Below are positions 19,522 through 29,184 of a stretch of 64,000 nucleotides of DNA, in pieces. The DNA is taken from positions 1-64,000 of the forward strand of contig NZ_LYVJ01000005.1 of the NCBI RefSeq assembly GCF_001676385.1, in the 5' to 3' direction. A model generated the notes under the pieces. That model made no database searches and was not told where the DNA came from. It saw only the letters and a program-made list of their open reading frames with translations. The translations under genes and the position numbers were made by a program. Within the stretch, counting starts at the first letter, position 1, and every line of letters begins with the position of its first letter. The stretch comes from Stenotrophomonas maltophilia (lineage in GTDB: Bacteria; Pseudomonadota; Gammaproteobacteria; Xanthomonadales; Xanthomonadaceae).

Positions 19522-19970
19522 CCCCCACGCACCACGCATTCGCCGGGCGTGGCCCGGCACTCCCGCGTCGTAGCCTCAGCGAGACTGCACGAAACCGGCG
19601 TACAGCGCGAACAGTTGCTGGAAGTACCGCCGCGTCACTCGATTGCGCATGACACCCTCGCCAGTGAGAAAGTGGTCGGGCCCAGGGTGGGAAGGCCGGT
19701 CCGGTTCCTTCCCACGGCCGGGCCGCGTGGGTGTATTGGGCCGTGGCGGCGTTGCAGGCGAATGACCGGCCTGCGTAGCGCGTGTGGCAGGTTCGGCGGC
19801 CATTGCGGCAAATGAAAACACCGGGCAATGCCCGGTGTCTTCATTTGTGCCGACGTCCAACCGCGCCAGCGCCATCATTCTTCCGACCAGGAGCCCCTTC
19901 TTGTTGAAGGGGCGCGCCGAAGGCGGGGGTAGAGGAAGAATGCGTGGGCAGCGGAAGCGGGAAAGAAGGC
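19522..19970. other. intergenic region between convergent BSP and maeB genes
   Basis: This 449-base gap contains one strong hairpin (19812-19846) and a weaker stem gcccctt / aaggggc at 19890-19912. Several short open frames on both strands have no ribosome-binding site or recognisable content. I see no gene. Confidence 0.6.
19812..19846. terminator. bidirectional hairpin with 16-bp arms
   Basis: The arms aatgaaaacaccgggc and gcccggtgtcttcatt pair with one mismatch around loop aat. Both flanks are AT-rich, and the core ccgggcaatgcccgg resembles the terminator at 38525. It can end transcription from both the BSP gene and maeB. Confidence 0.7.
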
Positions 19971-22262
19971 TTATGCCTTCTTTTCCGCTTCCAGCTGCTT
20001 CCTGATCTGCGCGTCGACTGCAGCAATCGCCGTCATGTTGAGGATCCGGCGCGAGGTCGCGCTGGTGGTCAGGATGTGCACCGGCTTGTTCACGCCCATC
20101 AGGATCGGGCCGATCGCAACACCGTCGGTGAACACGCGCACCAGGTTGTAGGCGATGTTGGCAGCCTCCAGGTTCGGCAGCACGAACAGGTTGGCGCGGC
20201 CCTGCAGGGTCGAGCCCGGCAGCAGCTTCTGGCGCAGCGCTTCATCCCACGCGGTGTCGCCCTGCATTTCGCCGTCCACGTTCAGGCGCGGGTTGCGCTT
20301 GAGCAGCAGCTCGCGCACCTGGCGCATCTTCAGCGCATCCTTCGAATCATGGCTGCCGAAGTTGGAGTGCGACAGCAGCGCCACCTTCGGCTCGATGCCG
20401 AACAGCTTCATGCGGTAAGCCGCCTGCAGGGTCGCTTCGCACAGCTGCTCGGCGGTGGGATCTTCCTGCACGTGGGTATCGACGAAGAAGAACACGCCCT
20501 GCTGGTTGATCACGCCGGTCATCGCCGAGGTCGAGGTGACCTTCGGCTCCAGCGGCAGCACGCTACGCACGTAGCCCAGCTTCTTGTGGAAGCGGCCGAC
20601 GATGCCGGTCAGCATCGCATCGGCTTCGCCACGGGCGACCATCACCGCCGCGATCAGGGTCGGGCGCGAGCGCATCAGGTTCTTCGCCGCGGCCACGGTC
20701 ACGCCACGACGGCCGGTCAGGCCGTGGTAGTACTGCCAGTACTCGTTGAAGCGCGGATCATCATTGATGTTGGTGACTTCGACGTTCTCGCCGATCTTCA
20801 GGCGCAGGCCGAGGCGCTCGATGCGCGACTCGATCACTTCCGGGCGGCCGATCAGGATCGGGTGCGCCAGGCCGTCATCGACCACGTTCTGCACCGCCTG
20901 CAGCACCACTTCCTCTTCGCCCTCAGCGTAGACCACCCGCTGCTTGTCGCTGCGCGCGCGGTCGTAGACCGGCTTCATCATCAGGCTGGTGCGGTAGACG
21001 AACTGGGCCAGCTTGTCGCGGTACGCGCCCATGTCCTCGATCGGGCGCGAGGCCACGCCCGAATCCATCGCGGCCTGGGCCACGGCGGCCGACAGCTCAA
21101 CCAGCAGGCGGCGATCGAACGGGCGTGGGATCAGGTATTCACGGCCAAAGCTCGGCGTGTCGCCGCCGTAGGCCGACCCCATGTCGGTGGCGGCACGGCG
21201 GGCCAGTGCGGCGATGGCGCGCACGCAGGCGATCTTCATTTCCTCGTTGATCGCCGTGGCGCCCACGTCCAGCGCGCCACGGAACAGGTACGGGAAGCAC
21301 AGCACGTTGTTGACCTGGTTCGGATAGTCCGAACGGCCGGTGCCGATGATCGCGTCCGGGCGCGCCGCGCGCGCCACTTCCGGCATGATTTCCGGGGTCG
21401 GGTTGGCCAGGGCGAAGATCACCGGGTCCGGTGCCATGGTCTTGACCATCTCGGCGGTCAGGATGCCCGGTGCCGACAGGCCCAGGAAGATGTCGGCGCC
21501 GTCGACGATCTCGGCCAGGGTGCGCTTGTCGGTGTCGCGCGCATAGCGCTTCTTTTCCGGGTCCAGGTCGGTACGGCCGGTGTGGATCACGCCCTCGCGG
21601 TCGAAGGCCAGGATGTTCTCCGGCTTCAGGCCCAGCTGCACCAGCATGTTCACGCAGGAAACGCCGGCCGCGCCCATGCCCGTGGTCGCCAGCTTCACTT
21701 CCTCGATCTTCTTGCCGGTGATCGCCATCGCGTTGAGCACGGCCGCGCCGACGATGATCGCCGTGCCGTGCTGGTCGTCATGGAACACCGGGATCTTCAT
21801 GCGCTCGCGCAGCTTGCGCTCGACCACGAAGCACTCCGGTGCCTTGATGTCTTCCAGGTTGATGCCGCCGAAGGTCGGCTCCAGCGAAGCGATGATGTCC
21901 ACCAGCTTGTCCGGGTCGGTCTCGTCGACTTCGATGTCGAACACATCGATGCCGGCGAACTTCTGGAACAGCACGCCCTTGCCTTCCATCACCGGCTTGC
22001 CGGCCAGTGCGCCGATGTTGCCCAGTCCCAGCACCGCGGTGCCGTTGGAGATCACCGCCACCAGGTTGCCGCGGGCGGTCAGCTCGCTGGCCTGCTGCGG
22101 GTCGGCCTTGATCGCTTCACAGGCATACGCCACGCCCGGCGAATACGCCAGCGACAGGTCGCGCTGGGTCAGCATCGGCTTGGTCGCAGAGACCTTGATC
22201 TTGCCCGGCGGGGACATCCGGTGGTAATCGAGGGCGGCCTGTTTGAAATCTTCGTTGGACAT
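19971..22262 (-). CDS. maeB: NADP-dependent malic enzyme with phosphotransacetylase-like domain
   Basis: This 763-residue cytoplasmic enzyme decarboxylates malate to pyruvate with NADP+. The N-terminal malic domain shows [27 protein letters not shown] and [18 protein letters not shown]. The NAD(P) domain has [15 protein letters not shown], and metal ligands lie in [13 protein letters not shown]. From about 430 onward a PTA-like domain ([29 protein letters not shown]) gives the MaeB architecture. This domain usually regulates by acetyl-CoA and does not act as a true transacetylase. It lies next to dctA, so malate taken up can be turned into pyruvate and NADPH. Confidence 0.94.
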   Translation of the reverse strand: MSNEDFKQAALDYHRMSPPGKIKVSATKPMLTQRDLSLAYSPGVAYACEAIKADPQQASELTARGNLVAVISNGTAVLGLGNIGALAGKPVMEGKGVLFQKFAGIDVFDIEVDETDPDKLVDIIASLEPTFGGINLEDIKAPECFVVERKLRERMKIPVFHDDQHGTAIIVGAAVLNAMAITGKKIEEVKLATTGMGAAGVSCVNMLVQLGLKPENILAFDREGVIHTGRTDLDPEKKRYARDTDKRTLAEIVDGADIFLGLSAPGILTAEMVKTMAPDPVIFALANPTPEIMPEVARAARPDAIIGTGRSDYPNQVNNVLCFPYLFRGALDVGATAINEEMKIACVRAIAALARRAATDMGSAYGGDTPSFGREYLIPRPFDRRLLVELSAAVAQAAMDSGVASRPIEDMGAYRDKLAQFVYRTSLMMKPVYDRARSDKQRVVYAEGEEEVVLQAVQNVVDDGLAHPILIGRPEVIESRIERLGLRLKIGENVEVTNINDDPRFNEYWQYYHGLTGRRGVTVAAAKNLMRSRPTLIAAVMVARGEADAMLTGIVGRFHKKLGYVRSVLPLEPKVTSTSAMTGVINQQGVFFFVDTHVQEDPTAEQLCEATLQAAYRMKLFGIEPKVALLSHSNFGSHDSKDALKMRQVRELLLKRNPRLNVDGEMQGDTAWDEALRQKLLPGSTLQGRANLFVLPNLEAANIAYNLVRVFTDGVAIGPILMGVNKPVHILTTSATSRRILNMTAIAAVDAQIRKQLEAEKKA

Positions 22263-22492
22263 CGACGTTGGTTACATGAATGGGCAAGAGGGACAGGGGA
22301 TGATACCCCCGTTGGAGCGTCGGGACCTGTCGCTATCCTGTCGCAACCATGCTGCGACCGCACAATAGACCGCCATACGCGAGAGTATCCGGATGCCAGC
22401 TTCGGCGCCGTCCGTGACAATCCCGGGACGCCCTGAAACACCGCGGGGCCGTGCCACTGGCGTGACCGGCCCCGCAGCACCACACAAGTGGA

Positions 22493-23836
22493 TCAGCCCT
22501 TGGCCGGCAGCGCCTCAGGCAGCGAATCGACCGGCGGCGGCAACTCGCTTTCACGACCGTCCAGCGCCAGCTGCAGGCGGTTGTGGTCCAGCGCGCCTTC
22601 CCAGCGCGAGACCACCACGGTGGCCACCGCGTTGCCGATGAAGTTGGTCAGCGAGCGGCATTCGCTCATGAAGCGGTCCACGCCCAGGATCAGCGCCATG
22701 CCGGCCACCGGCACTTCCGGCACCACCGCCAGCGTCGCCGCCAGGGTGATGAAACCGGCACCGGTCACGCCGGCCGCCCCCTTGGAGCTGAGCATGGCGA
22801 CCAGCAGCAGCGCGATCTGGTGACCCAGGGTCAGTTCGGTGTTGGTGGCCTGGGCGATGAACAGTGCCGCCAAGGTCATGTAGATGTTGGTGCCATCCAG
22901 GTTGAACGAGTAACCGGTCGGTACCACCAGGCCCACCACCGACTTGCTGCAGCCGGCGCGTTCCATCTTCTCCATCAGCGATGGCAGCGCGGATTCGGAC
23001 GAGGAGGTCCCCAGCACCAGCAGCAGCTCGGCCTTCAGGTAGCGCGCCAGCTTGAACACCGAGAAGCCGCACAGGCGGCAGACCACGCCCAGGATCACCG
23101 CCACGAACAGGAAGGCGGTGAGGTAGAACGAACCGACCAGCCACGCCAGGTTGACCAGCGAACCCACGCCGTACTTGCCGATGGTGAAGGCGATCGCACC
23201 GAAGGCACCGATCGGGGCCGCCTTCATCAGGATGTGCACCAGCTTGAACACCGGGGCGACCAGCGCTTCCAGGAAGTTCAGCACCGGCTTGCCCTTCTCG
23301 CCCACCGAGGCCAGCGCGACGCCGAACAGCACCGCCACGAACAGCACCTGCAGGATGTTGCCGTCGACGAAGGCGCTGATCAGCGTCTTGGGAATGATGT
23401 CCATCAGGAAGCCGACCAGGGTCAGCTCATGCGACTTCTTGACGTAGTTGTTGACGTCGGTCTGGTCCAGGTCGAGCGGATTGATGTTCATGCCCGCGCC
23501 GGGCTGCACCACGTGCGCCACGATCATGCCTACCACCAGCGCCAGCGTGGAGAAGAACAGGAAATACACCATCGCCTTGATGAACACCCGGCCCACGGTG
23601 CGCAGGTGGGTCATTCCCGCGATGCCGGTGACGATGGTCAGGAAGATCACCGGCGCGATGATCATCTTCACCAGGTTGATGAAGGCGTCGCCCAGCGGCT
23701 TCATCTTCGCGCCGAGCAGCGGTTCATAGTGGCCCAGGATGGCACCCAGGATGATCGCCACGATCACCTGGACGTACAGCTGGCGATAGATCGGCAACGG
23801 CTTTGCAGGCACCGGTGCTGCGGTCGGGATGTGCAT
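22493..23836 (-). CDS. dctA: C4-dicarboxylate:cation symporter DctA
   Basis: This 447-residue DAACS-family symporter brings succinate, fumarate and malate into the cell. Conserved blocks include [20 protein letters not shown], the serine-rich re-entrant loop [32 protein letters not shown] and [20 protein letters not shown]. The start is the ATG at 23836 with GGAG 7 bases upstream. The divergent porin is likely the outer-membrane entry, and the hybrid kinase downstream of that porin is likely the sensor. maeB follows on the same strand, 230 bases away. Confidence 0.94.
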   Translation of the reverse strand: MHIPTAAPVPAKPLPIYRQLYVQVIVAIILGAILGHYEPLLGAKMKPLGDAFINLVKMIIAPVIFLTIVTGIAGMTHLRTVGRVFIKAMVYFLFFSTLALVVGMIVAHVVQPGAGMNINPLDLDQTDVNNYVKKSHELTLVGFLMDIIPKTLISAFVDGNILQVLFVAVLFGVALASVGEKGKPVLNFLEALVAPVFKLVHILMKAAPIGAFGAIAFTIGKYGVGSLVNLAWLVGSFYLTAFLFVAVILGVVCRLCGFSVFKLARYLKAELLLVLGTSSSESALPSLMEKMERAGCSKSVVGLVVPTGYSFNLDGTNIYMTLAALFIAQATNTELTLGHQIALLLVAMLSSKGAAGVTGAGFITLAATLAVVPEVPVAGMALILGVDRFMSECRSLTNFIGNAVATVVVSRWEGALDHNRLQLALDGRESELPPPVDSLPEALPAKG

Positions 23837-24171
23837 GGCGGACTCCGGAAGGGGCGTTTTCAGGCACGTACGGGCCCGGGACTGCACGGGAACCGTTACC
23901 GTGGAAACTGCTCGCAGGCCCTGCGCAGCACGCGCAGGGGGTGCGACCAATGGACGCCTTTGTACGCGCCGGGCACGCCGGCGCAGATAACCTATTGGTA
24001 CTAGCCCCCCGGTTCAGGTGAGCGTGGTGCCTACACTGGCGCCACACCGCCCGACCACGGGATGGCCGGTGGCCCAGGCTGAACGGCCGGGCACGTTCTT
24101 CCTGCAAAAGTTCCGGCCGCAGCGGCCGTTGTTGTCCTGTCCACACGCAATCCGAGAGAGCCGCACCCACC
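23837..24171. promoter_or_regulatory. divergent control region of dctA and porin
   Basis: This 335-base region holds both promoters. The notable motif cctattggtactagcccccc at 23991-24010 is AT-rich then C-rich, and sits about 155 bases from the dctA start and 160 from the porin start. It could bind the LuxR-type regulator encoded at 28506-29156. The pairing is inferred from position only. No clean sigma-54 promoter was found. Confidence 0.4.
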
Positions 24172-25341
24172 ATGCGCCCGATTCCCCCCCTGCTGGCCCT
24201 GTCGCTGGCCGCCCTTCCCGCCCTCGCCTCTGCTGCCGACTTCGACAACTGGCCGACCCGGTACACCTTCGGCGATGGCACCGAGCTGGCGGCCACCGCC
24301 AACATTGCCTACGACTACAACGATTTTTCGTCGGGCAGCGGCCTGGAGGACGATGACGCAGTGCGCCGCAAGGAATTCGGCGCAACGCTGAAAAAGAAGG
24401 GCGTCTACGATGCGATGGTCTACTACGACTTCCAGGCCGACACCTGGCTGGACGTGTTCGTGCGCCTGGAGAGCAAGGCCTTGTTCGGGCGCGACGTCGG
24501 CCGCTTCCGCTTCGGTTACATGAAGACCCCGGTCGGCCTGGATGCGAACACCTCCTCGCGTGCCGGCAGCTTCCTGGAAACTTCGCTGCCGGTGCAGGCC
24601 TTCTACGAAGGCCGCCGTACCGGCGTGGAGTGGGTGCTGGAGCGCCCGCAGTACCTGCTGCAGGCCGGTGCCTATGGCGGCAAGGACCTGCAGGGTGACA
24701 ACCCCGGCACCACCCAGGCCGCGCGTGCGGTGTGGACGCCGGTGAAGGCGCCGGGTGACGTGATCCACCTGGGCCTGGCCTATTCGCAGGAGAACCCGCG
24801 CGGCTACCGCGATGGCCGCGACGTGCACCACGAGGCCAGCGCCCGCCTGCGCGCCCGCCCGGAAGCCGGCCTGACCGACATCCGCTACGTCGATTCGGGC
24901 GCGCTGGCCACCGCCGACCAGATCCGCCGCACCGGCCTGGAAGGCATCTGGATCCGTGGCCCGTTCTCGCTGCAGGCCGAAGCCCTGCGCGCCACGGTCA
25001 CCCGCCATGACGGCAAGCCCGACTACACCGGCAGCGGCCAGTACGCGATGGCCAGCTGGGTGCTGACCGGCGAATCGCGCCCGTACAACGCTGGCGCAGT
25101 GGCCAACATCAAGCCCGCGCACGATTACGGTGCGGTGGAACTGGTCGCCCGTTACAGTCGCCTCGACCTGGACGATGGCAGCATCCTCGGCGGCCGCCAG
25201 CACGACCTGACCTTGGGCGCGAACTGGTACCTGACCAGCCACTTCAAGTTCCAGGCCAACTACGTGAAGGTCGACGCCAGCCGTCGTGGCGTGCACAGCA
25301 CGCCGGAGATCTTCGAACTTCGCGCACAGATGCACTTCTGA
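24172..25341 (+). CDS. OprP/OprO-type outer-membrane porin
   Basis: This 389-residue protein has a signal peptide (about 1-22, ALASA/ADF). A chain of amphipathic beta strands follows (for example FRFGYMKTPVGLDANTSSRA and WVLTGESRPYN, typical of the phosphate-selective porin O/P family), ending in QMHF with the terminal Phe that BamA recognises. The real substrate is not fixed by family membership. Beside dctA it probably passes organic anions. A 65-base gap separates it from the hybrid kinase, so they may be co-transcribed. Confidence 0.88.
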   Translation: MRPIPPLLALSLAALPALASAADFDNWPTRYTFGDGTELAATANIAYDYNDFSSGSGLEDDDAVRRKEFGATLKKKGVYDAMVYYDFQADTWLDVFVRLESKALFGRDVGRFRFGYMKTPVGLDANTSSRAGSFLETSLPVQAFYEGRRTGVEWVLERPQYLLQAGAYGGKDLQGDNPGTTQAARAVWTPVKAPGDVIHLGLAYSQENPRGYRDGRDVHHEASARLRARPEAGLTDIRYVDSGALATADQIRRTGLEGIWIRGPFSLQAEALRATVTRHDGKPDYTGSGQYAMASWVLTGESRPYNAGAVANIKPAHDYGAVELVARYSRLDLDDGSILGGRQHDLTLGANWYLTSHFKFQANYVKVDASRRGVHSTPEIFELRAQMHF

Positions 25342-25406
25342 CCCTTCCACGTCAAGCCCCGGCGGGCGTGCACGCCACGCCCGCCGGCCCTGCGTAGACT
25401 GCCGCC

Positions 25407-28049
25407 ATGTACTGGCTCAGCCGCCACCGGATGCTGTTGCTGACGATCCTGGTGATGGTCGGTGGCACCATGCTGTGCGCGGTCGCCGCCGGCCACTACG
25501 CCTGGCGGCGCGCGCTCGGCGAGGAAAGCAGCCAGGTGCAACGCCAGCTGCAACTGTATGGCCAGGGCCTGCAACAGCGCATCGACCGCTTCGGCACCCT
25601 GCCCCAGGTCCTGGCACTGGATCCGGACCTGCTGCATGCGCTGCGCGTAGCGCCCTCGGCGGCCGAACGGCAACGGCTGAACCTCAAGCTGCAACGGGCC
25701 AACGAAGTCACGCGTGCCTCGACCCTGACCCTGGTCGGCCACGACGGCGTGGCGGTGGCGGCCAGCAACTGGGACCAGCCGACCAGCAATGTCGGCGAGA
25801 ACTACAGCTACCGCCCCTACTACCGCCAGGCACTGGCCAGCGGCCGTGGCCGCTTCTATGGCATCGGCATGACCACCGGCGTGCCCGGCTACTACCTGTC
25901 GCAGGCCATCGAGGATGACGGCAAGCGGCTCGGTGTGGTGGTGATCAAGGTCGAGCTGTCCGCGCTGGAACAGGAATGGTTGAGCAGTCCGGACGTGGTG
26001 CTGGCCAGCGACGACCACGACGTGGTGTTCCTGGCCAACCGTGACAGCTGGCGCTACCGGCTGCTGCGTCCACTGGGTGCCGGTGAGCGCCGCGAAATGC
26101 TCGACGCCCGCCAGTACGCCGACCGCGCATTGCAGCCGCTGCGCGCACGCACCGAAGACGTGCTGGCCGACGGCGGCCGCATGGTGCGGCTGCTGGATCC
26201 GGCGTTGCCGCAACCCATGTTGTGGCAAAGCCTGCCGCTGCCGGCCGAAGGCTGGAACCTGCACCTGCTGCATGACGCCGGCAGCGCCATCGCCGCCGGT
26301 CGCGCGGCCGCACTCACCGGCGGTGCCGCGTGGCTGGCCCTGGGCTTCCTGGTGCTGTTCGTGCAGCAGCGCCGGCGCCTGGCCAAGCACCGCCTGCGCA
26401 GCCGCCGCGAACTGGAAACCCTGCTCAAGCAGCATGCCCAGGAGCTGCGCACCGCGCAGGACGGCCTGCTGCAGGCCGCTACGGCCGCCGACAGCGGCCT
26501 CAGCCGCAGCCTCGAGCACCTGCCGCAGGGCGTGGTGGTGATCGACCGGGAGTTGCGCTTGGTCGCATGGAACTCCCGCTACCTGGAGCTGTTCCGTTTC
26601 CCGCCGGACCTGGTGCGCGTCGGGCGGCCGATCGAAGACCTGTTCCGCTTCAATGCTCGCCGCGGCCTGCTCGGCCCCGGCCCGATAGACGAGGCCATCG
26701 AGCGTCGCCTCAATCATCTGCGCAGCGGCCGCCCGCACATGCGCGAGAGCGAGAAGGACGACGGCACGGTGCTGGAGATCCGCGGCAATCCGCTACCCGA
26801 TGGTGGTTTTGTCACCAGTTACGCCGACATCACCAGCTACAAGAACGCGGCGCGCGAACTGCGCTCGCTGGCCGACGCGCTGGAGCATCGCGTCGCCGAG
26901 CGCACCCGCGACCTGGATGAAGCGCGCCGCGAGGCCGAACAGGCCAACCGCTACAAGACCCGCTTCGTCGCTTCGGCAGTGCACGACCTGCTGCAGCCGC
27001 TCAATGCCGCGCGCATGTTCGTGTCCGTGCTGCGCGGCAAGCTGGGCGACCCGGCGCAACAGCAGACTGCCGACCACATCGACGCCGCATTGGCGGCGCA
27101 GGATGCGATCCTCAACAGCCTGCTGGACATCGCGCGGCTGGAATCAGGCAGCCTGCCCACGCGCGTGCAGGCCTTCCGGCTGGGCCCCCTGCTGCAGACG
27201 CTGGCGCGCGAGTTCGGCATCGCCGCGCAATCACGCGGGCTGGTGGTGGACTGGGTCGATACCGATGCGGTGGTGGTCAGCGATGAAGCACTGCTGCGCC
27301 GCATCCTGCAGAATTTCCTGTCCAACGCGCTGCGCTACAGCGAACGCGGCCGCGTGCTGCTTGGTTGCCGTCGCCGCGATGGACGGCTGTGGATCGAGGT
27401 ACACGATCAGGGTCCCGGCATTCCCGATGCGCTGCAGGGCGAAATCTTCGAGGAGTTCCGCCGCCTGCACGACGGCCAGCAACGCGGTGCCGGCCTCGGC
27501 CTGGCCATTGTCGATCGCATCGGTCGCCTGCTCGGCCACCCGATCCGGCTGCGCTCGCGGCTGGGCCAGGGCAGCGTGTTCGCGGTGGGCGTGCCATTCG
27601 GTGAAGCCAGCGCGATTCCTACGACTGCGCCCGCGCCGGTGCTGGTGCAGGAACCGGCTGCGGACAATCCCCTGCGCGGGCGCCGGGTGTGGGTGATCGA
27701 CGACGATCCGCACGTGTGCGCGGCCAGCCGCGCGCTCCTCGAGCGCTGGGGCTGCGAGGTGACGCTGGCCGATGGCCCGCAGGCGGCCTTGCAGTTTGCC
27801 GCGACGGCAACAGTGCCGGAGCTGGTATTGCTGGATGTGCGCATGGGCGACCACCATGGGCCGGTGCTGTACGAGGCATTGGCCGAGCTGTGGCAGGCAC
27901 GCCCGCCGGTGGTACTGGTCACCGCCGAGCGCGACGCGGGGCTGCGCGAGATGGCCGCCGGGCGCGGCTGGGGAATGATGGCCAAGCCGGTGAAGCCACC
28001 GGCGCTGCGGGCGCTGATGAGTCAGTTGCTGGTGCGGCATCGCGGGTAG
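25407..28049 (+). CDS. hybrid sensor histidine kinase with dCache-like, PAS and receiver domains
   Basis: This 880-residue inner-membrane sensor has a first membrane helix at about 9-30. A periplasmic region of about 270 residues resembles the DctB-type dCache fold (VGENYSYRPYYRQALASGRG, then GYYLSQAI). A second helix lies near 300. A cytoplasmic PAS domain (about 370-480, LEHLPQGVVVIDRELRLVAWN) and a coiled coil follow. Next come HisKA with H526 in ASAVHDLLQPLNAARMF, a HATPase with GAGLGLAIVDRIG, and a C-terminal receiver with phospho-acceptor D810 (LLDVRMG). The partner is probably the LuxR regulator encoded convergently. The ligand is likely a C4-dicarboxylate, given the DctB-like domain and the neighbouring dctA. 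The stop codon is in a palindrome arm. Confidence 0.9.
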   Translation: MYWLSRHRMLLLTILVMVGGTMLCAVAAGHYAWRRALGEESSQVQRQLQLYGQGLQQRIDRFGTLPQVLALDPDLLHALRVAPSAAERQRLNLKLQRANEVTRASTLTLVGHDGVAVAASNWDQPTSNVGENYSYRPYYRQALASGRGRFYGIGMTTGVPGYYLSQAIEDDGKRLGVVVIKVELSALEQEWLSSPDVVLASDDHDVVFLANRDSWRYRLLRPLGAGERREMLDARQYADRALQPLRARTEDVLADGGRMVRLLDPALPQPMLWQSLPLPAEGWNLHLLHDAGSAIAAGRAAALTGGAAWLALGFLVLFVQQRRRLAKHRLRSRRELETLLKQHAQELRTAQDGLLQAATAADSGLSRSLEHLPQGVVVIDRELRLVAWNSRYLELFRFPPDLVRVGRPIEDLFRFNARRGLLGPGPIDEAIERRLNHLRSGRPHMRESEKDDGTVLEIRGNPLPDGGFVTSYADITSYKNAARELRSLADALEHRVAERTRDLDEARREAEQANRYKTRFVASAVHDLLQPLNAARMFVSVLRGKLGDPAQQQTADHIDAALAAQDAILNSLLDIARLESGSLPTRVQAFRLGPLLQTLAREFGIAAQSRGLVVDWVDTDAVVVSDEALLRRILQNFLSNALRYSERGRVLLGCRRRDGRLWIEVHDQGPGIPDALQGEIFEEFRRLHDGQQRGAGLGLAIVDRIGRLLGHPIRLRSRLGQGSVFAVGVPFGEASAIPTTAPAPVLVQEPAADNPLRGRRVWVIDDDPHVCAASRALLERWGCEVTLADGPQAALQFAATATVPELVLLDVRMGDHHGPVLYEALAELWQARPPVVLVTAERDAGLREMAAGRGWGMMAKPVKPPALRALMSQLLVRHRG

Positions 28050-28118
28050 TTTCCAGCCAACGGCGCAGCCCCTCGTGGGTGGTGTCTGGTTGGTCGTGGA
28101 AAGCAAAAGCCGTGGGTG

Positions 28119-28222
28119 GGCCGGTCGGGTTGGGTGCGCGGGGGACGCCGTGAATCCGTCCCTGGAGGCTTGGCAGCCGCATCCATGCGGCTGACACCCC
28201 CGCGCACCCAACCCGACCGGCC
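28119..28222. repeat. variable-arm hairpin element, copy A
   Basis: Perfect 26-bp arms (28119-28144 and 28197-28222) enclose a 52-base loop. The loop starts acgccgtgaatccgtccctg and contains the small hairpin cagccgcatccatgcggctg. The loop matches copy B at about three quarters of positions, while the arms do not. See copies at 38380 and 38615. Confidence 0.85.
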
Positions 28223-28299
28223 TCCGACAGATTTCGGTGGCCTGCACCCACGGAGAAGAAAATAAGATCAAAAGCGGGTCGCGCGCTGCGCTTGCTCGT

Positions 28300-28367
28300 G
28301 TAGAGCCGAGCCCATGCTCGGCTTCACGGACCGGCCAGAAAGCAGCCGAGCGTGGGCTCGGCTCTAC
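28300..28367. repeat. SMAG (GTAG-ended) palindrome dimer
   Basis: A unit gtagagccgagcccatgctc (from 28300) faces an inverted copy ending ggctcggctctac at 28367. This head-to-head layout is the innermost part of the palindromic cassette. Confidence 0.85.
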
Positions 28368-28505
28368 AAAAAGCGGCCTGTCAGGCTGCCTTTGCTTTTG
28401 ATCTTCTTTTCTCTTCCGTGGGTGGACGTGCACGGAACCTGCCCGGCCTCACCCATGAACTGCTCTACGTGTCCACCCACGAGGGGCGGCGCCGTTGGCT
28501 GGAAA

Positions 28506-29156
28506 CTACAGTCCAGCGCCCGCGTCGCCTTCCGGCTCCAGCGCCTTCACCAGCACCGCTGCCTGCGTTCGGCTATGGCACTCGAGCTTCTTCAGGATCG
28601 CGGTGACATGCACCTTCACCGTGTTCTCGGCCAGCCCCAGCGTATAGGCAATCTGCTTGTTGAGCAGGCCATCGGCCAGGCACAGCAGCACCCGGAACTG
28701 CTGCGGGGTCAGCTGCGCCAGGCGGCTGGCCAGCAGCGCGTCGGCCTCGGACCGTTCAGCGGCCATCGCCGGGAACCACAGGCCTCCATCGAGCACCACC
28801 TGCACCGCCTCGCCAATGGTCTCGGCCGGGGCCGACTTCGGGATGAATCCGGCGGCACCGAACTGCTGGGCGCGGCGGATCACGCGCGGGTGGTCATTGG
28901 ACGAAAGGATCACCACCGGGATGTCCGGATGCGCGCCGCGCACATGCAGCAGTGCAGAGAAACCATGCGCGCCCGGCATGGTGAGGTCGAGCAGCACCAG
29001 GTCCACGTCCGGATGGGCATCCAGGGCCTCGGCGAGCGCCTCGGCACTCGCCACCTCGCGCACCTGCGCCAGCGGCAGGCTCTGCCGCAGCGACTGCACC
29101 ACCGCCGAACGCAGCAACGGATGGTCATCGGCAATCAGGATGGTGTATTCGCTCAT
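28506..29156 (-). CDS. NarL/LuxR-family response regulator
   Basis: This 216-residue two-component regulator has a receiver domain (1-120; D10 and D11 acidic pocket, phospho-acceptor D57 in LVLLDLTMPG, K in IPKSAP). A LuxR-type helix-turn-helix follows (about 147-205, LTPQQFRVLLCLADGLLNKQ and AENTVKVHVTAILKKL). The ATG at 29156 begins the receiver directly; the longer frame is not supported. It ends convergently with the hybrid kinase, which lacks its own output domain and is a good partner. The gene also follows the binding-protein gene by 28 bases and could be part of that operon. Confidence 0.9.
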   Translation of the reverse strand: MSEYTILIADDHPLLRSAVVQSLRQSLPLAQVREVASAEALAEALDAHPDVDLVLLDLTMPGAHGFSALLHVRGAHPDIPVVILSSNDHPRVIRRAQQFGAAGFIPKSAPAETIGEAVQVVLDGGLWFPAMAAERSEADALLASRLAQLTPQQFRVLLCLADGLLNKQIAYTLGLAENTVKVHVTAILKKLECHSRTQAAVLVKALEPEGDAGAGL

Positions 29157-29184
29157 GCGGCCATTGTACGGGCGGGCCGCCGCC

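Larger units (their letters stand above)
28047..28508. repeat. nested palindromic intergenic cassette between convergent genes
   Basis: The whole gap is built from paired sequences. The outer arms (28047-28082 and 28473-28508, 36 bases, one mismatch) start exactly at the TAG stop codons of both convergent genes. Inside are hairpin element A (28119-28222), a middle arm pair (28244-28275 with 28394-28424, a few mismatches) and a SMAG dimer (28300-28367). It can act as a bidirectional terminator; other roles are unknown. Confidence 0.85.

Noticed and set aside
24089-24106. Possible sigma-54 promoter upstream of the porin (gggcacg ... ctgca)
   Set aside because: The spacing between GG and GC is 14 bases where 12 is needed, so it does not fit the -24/-12 pattern.
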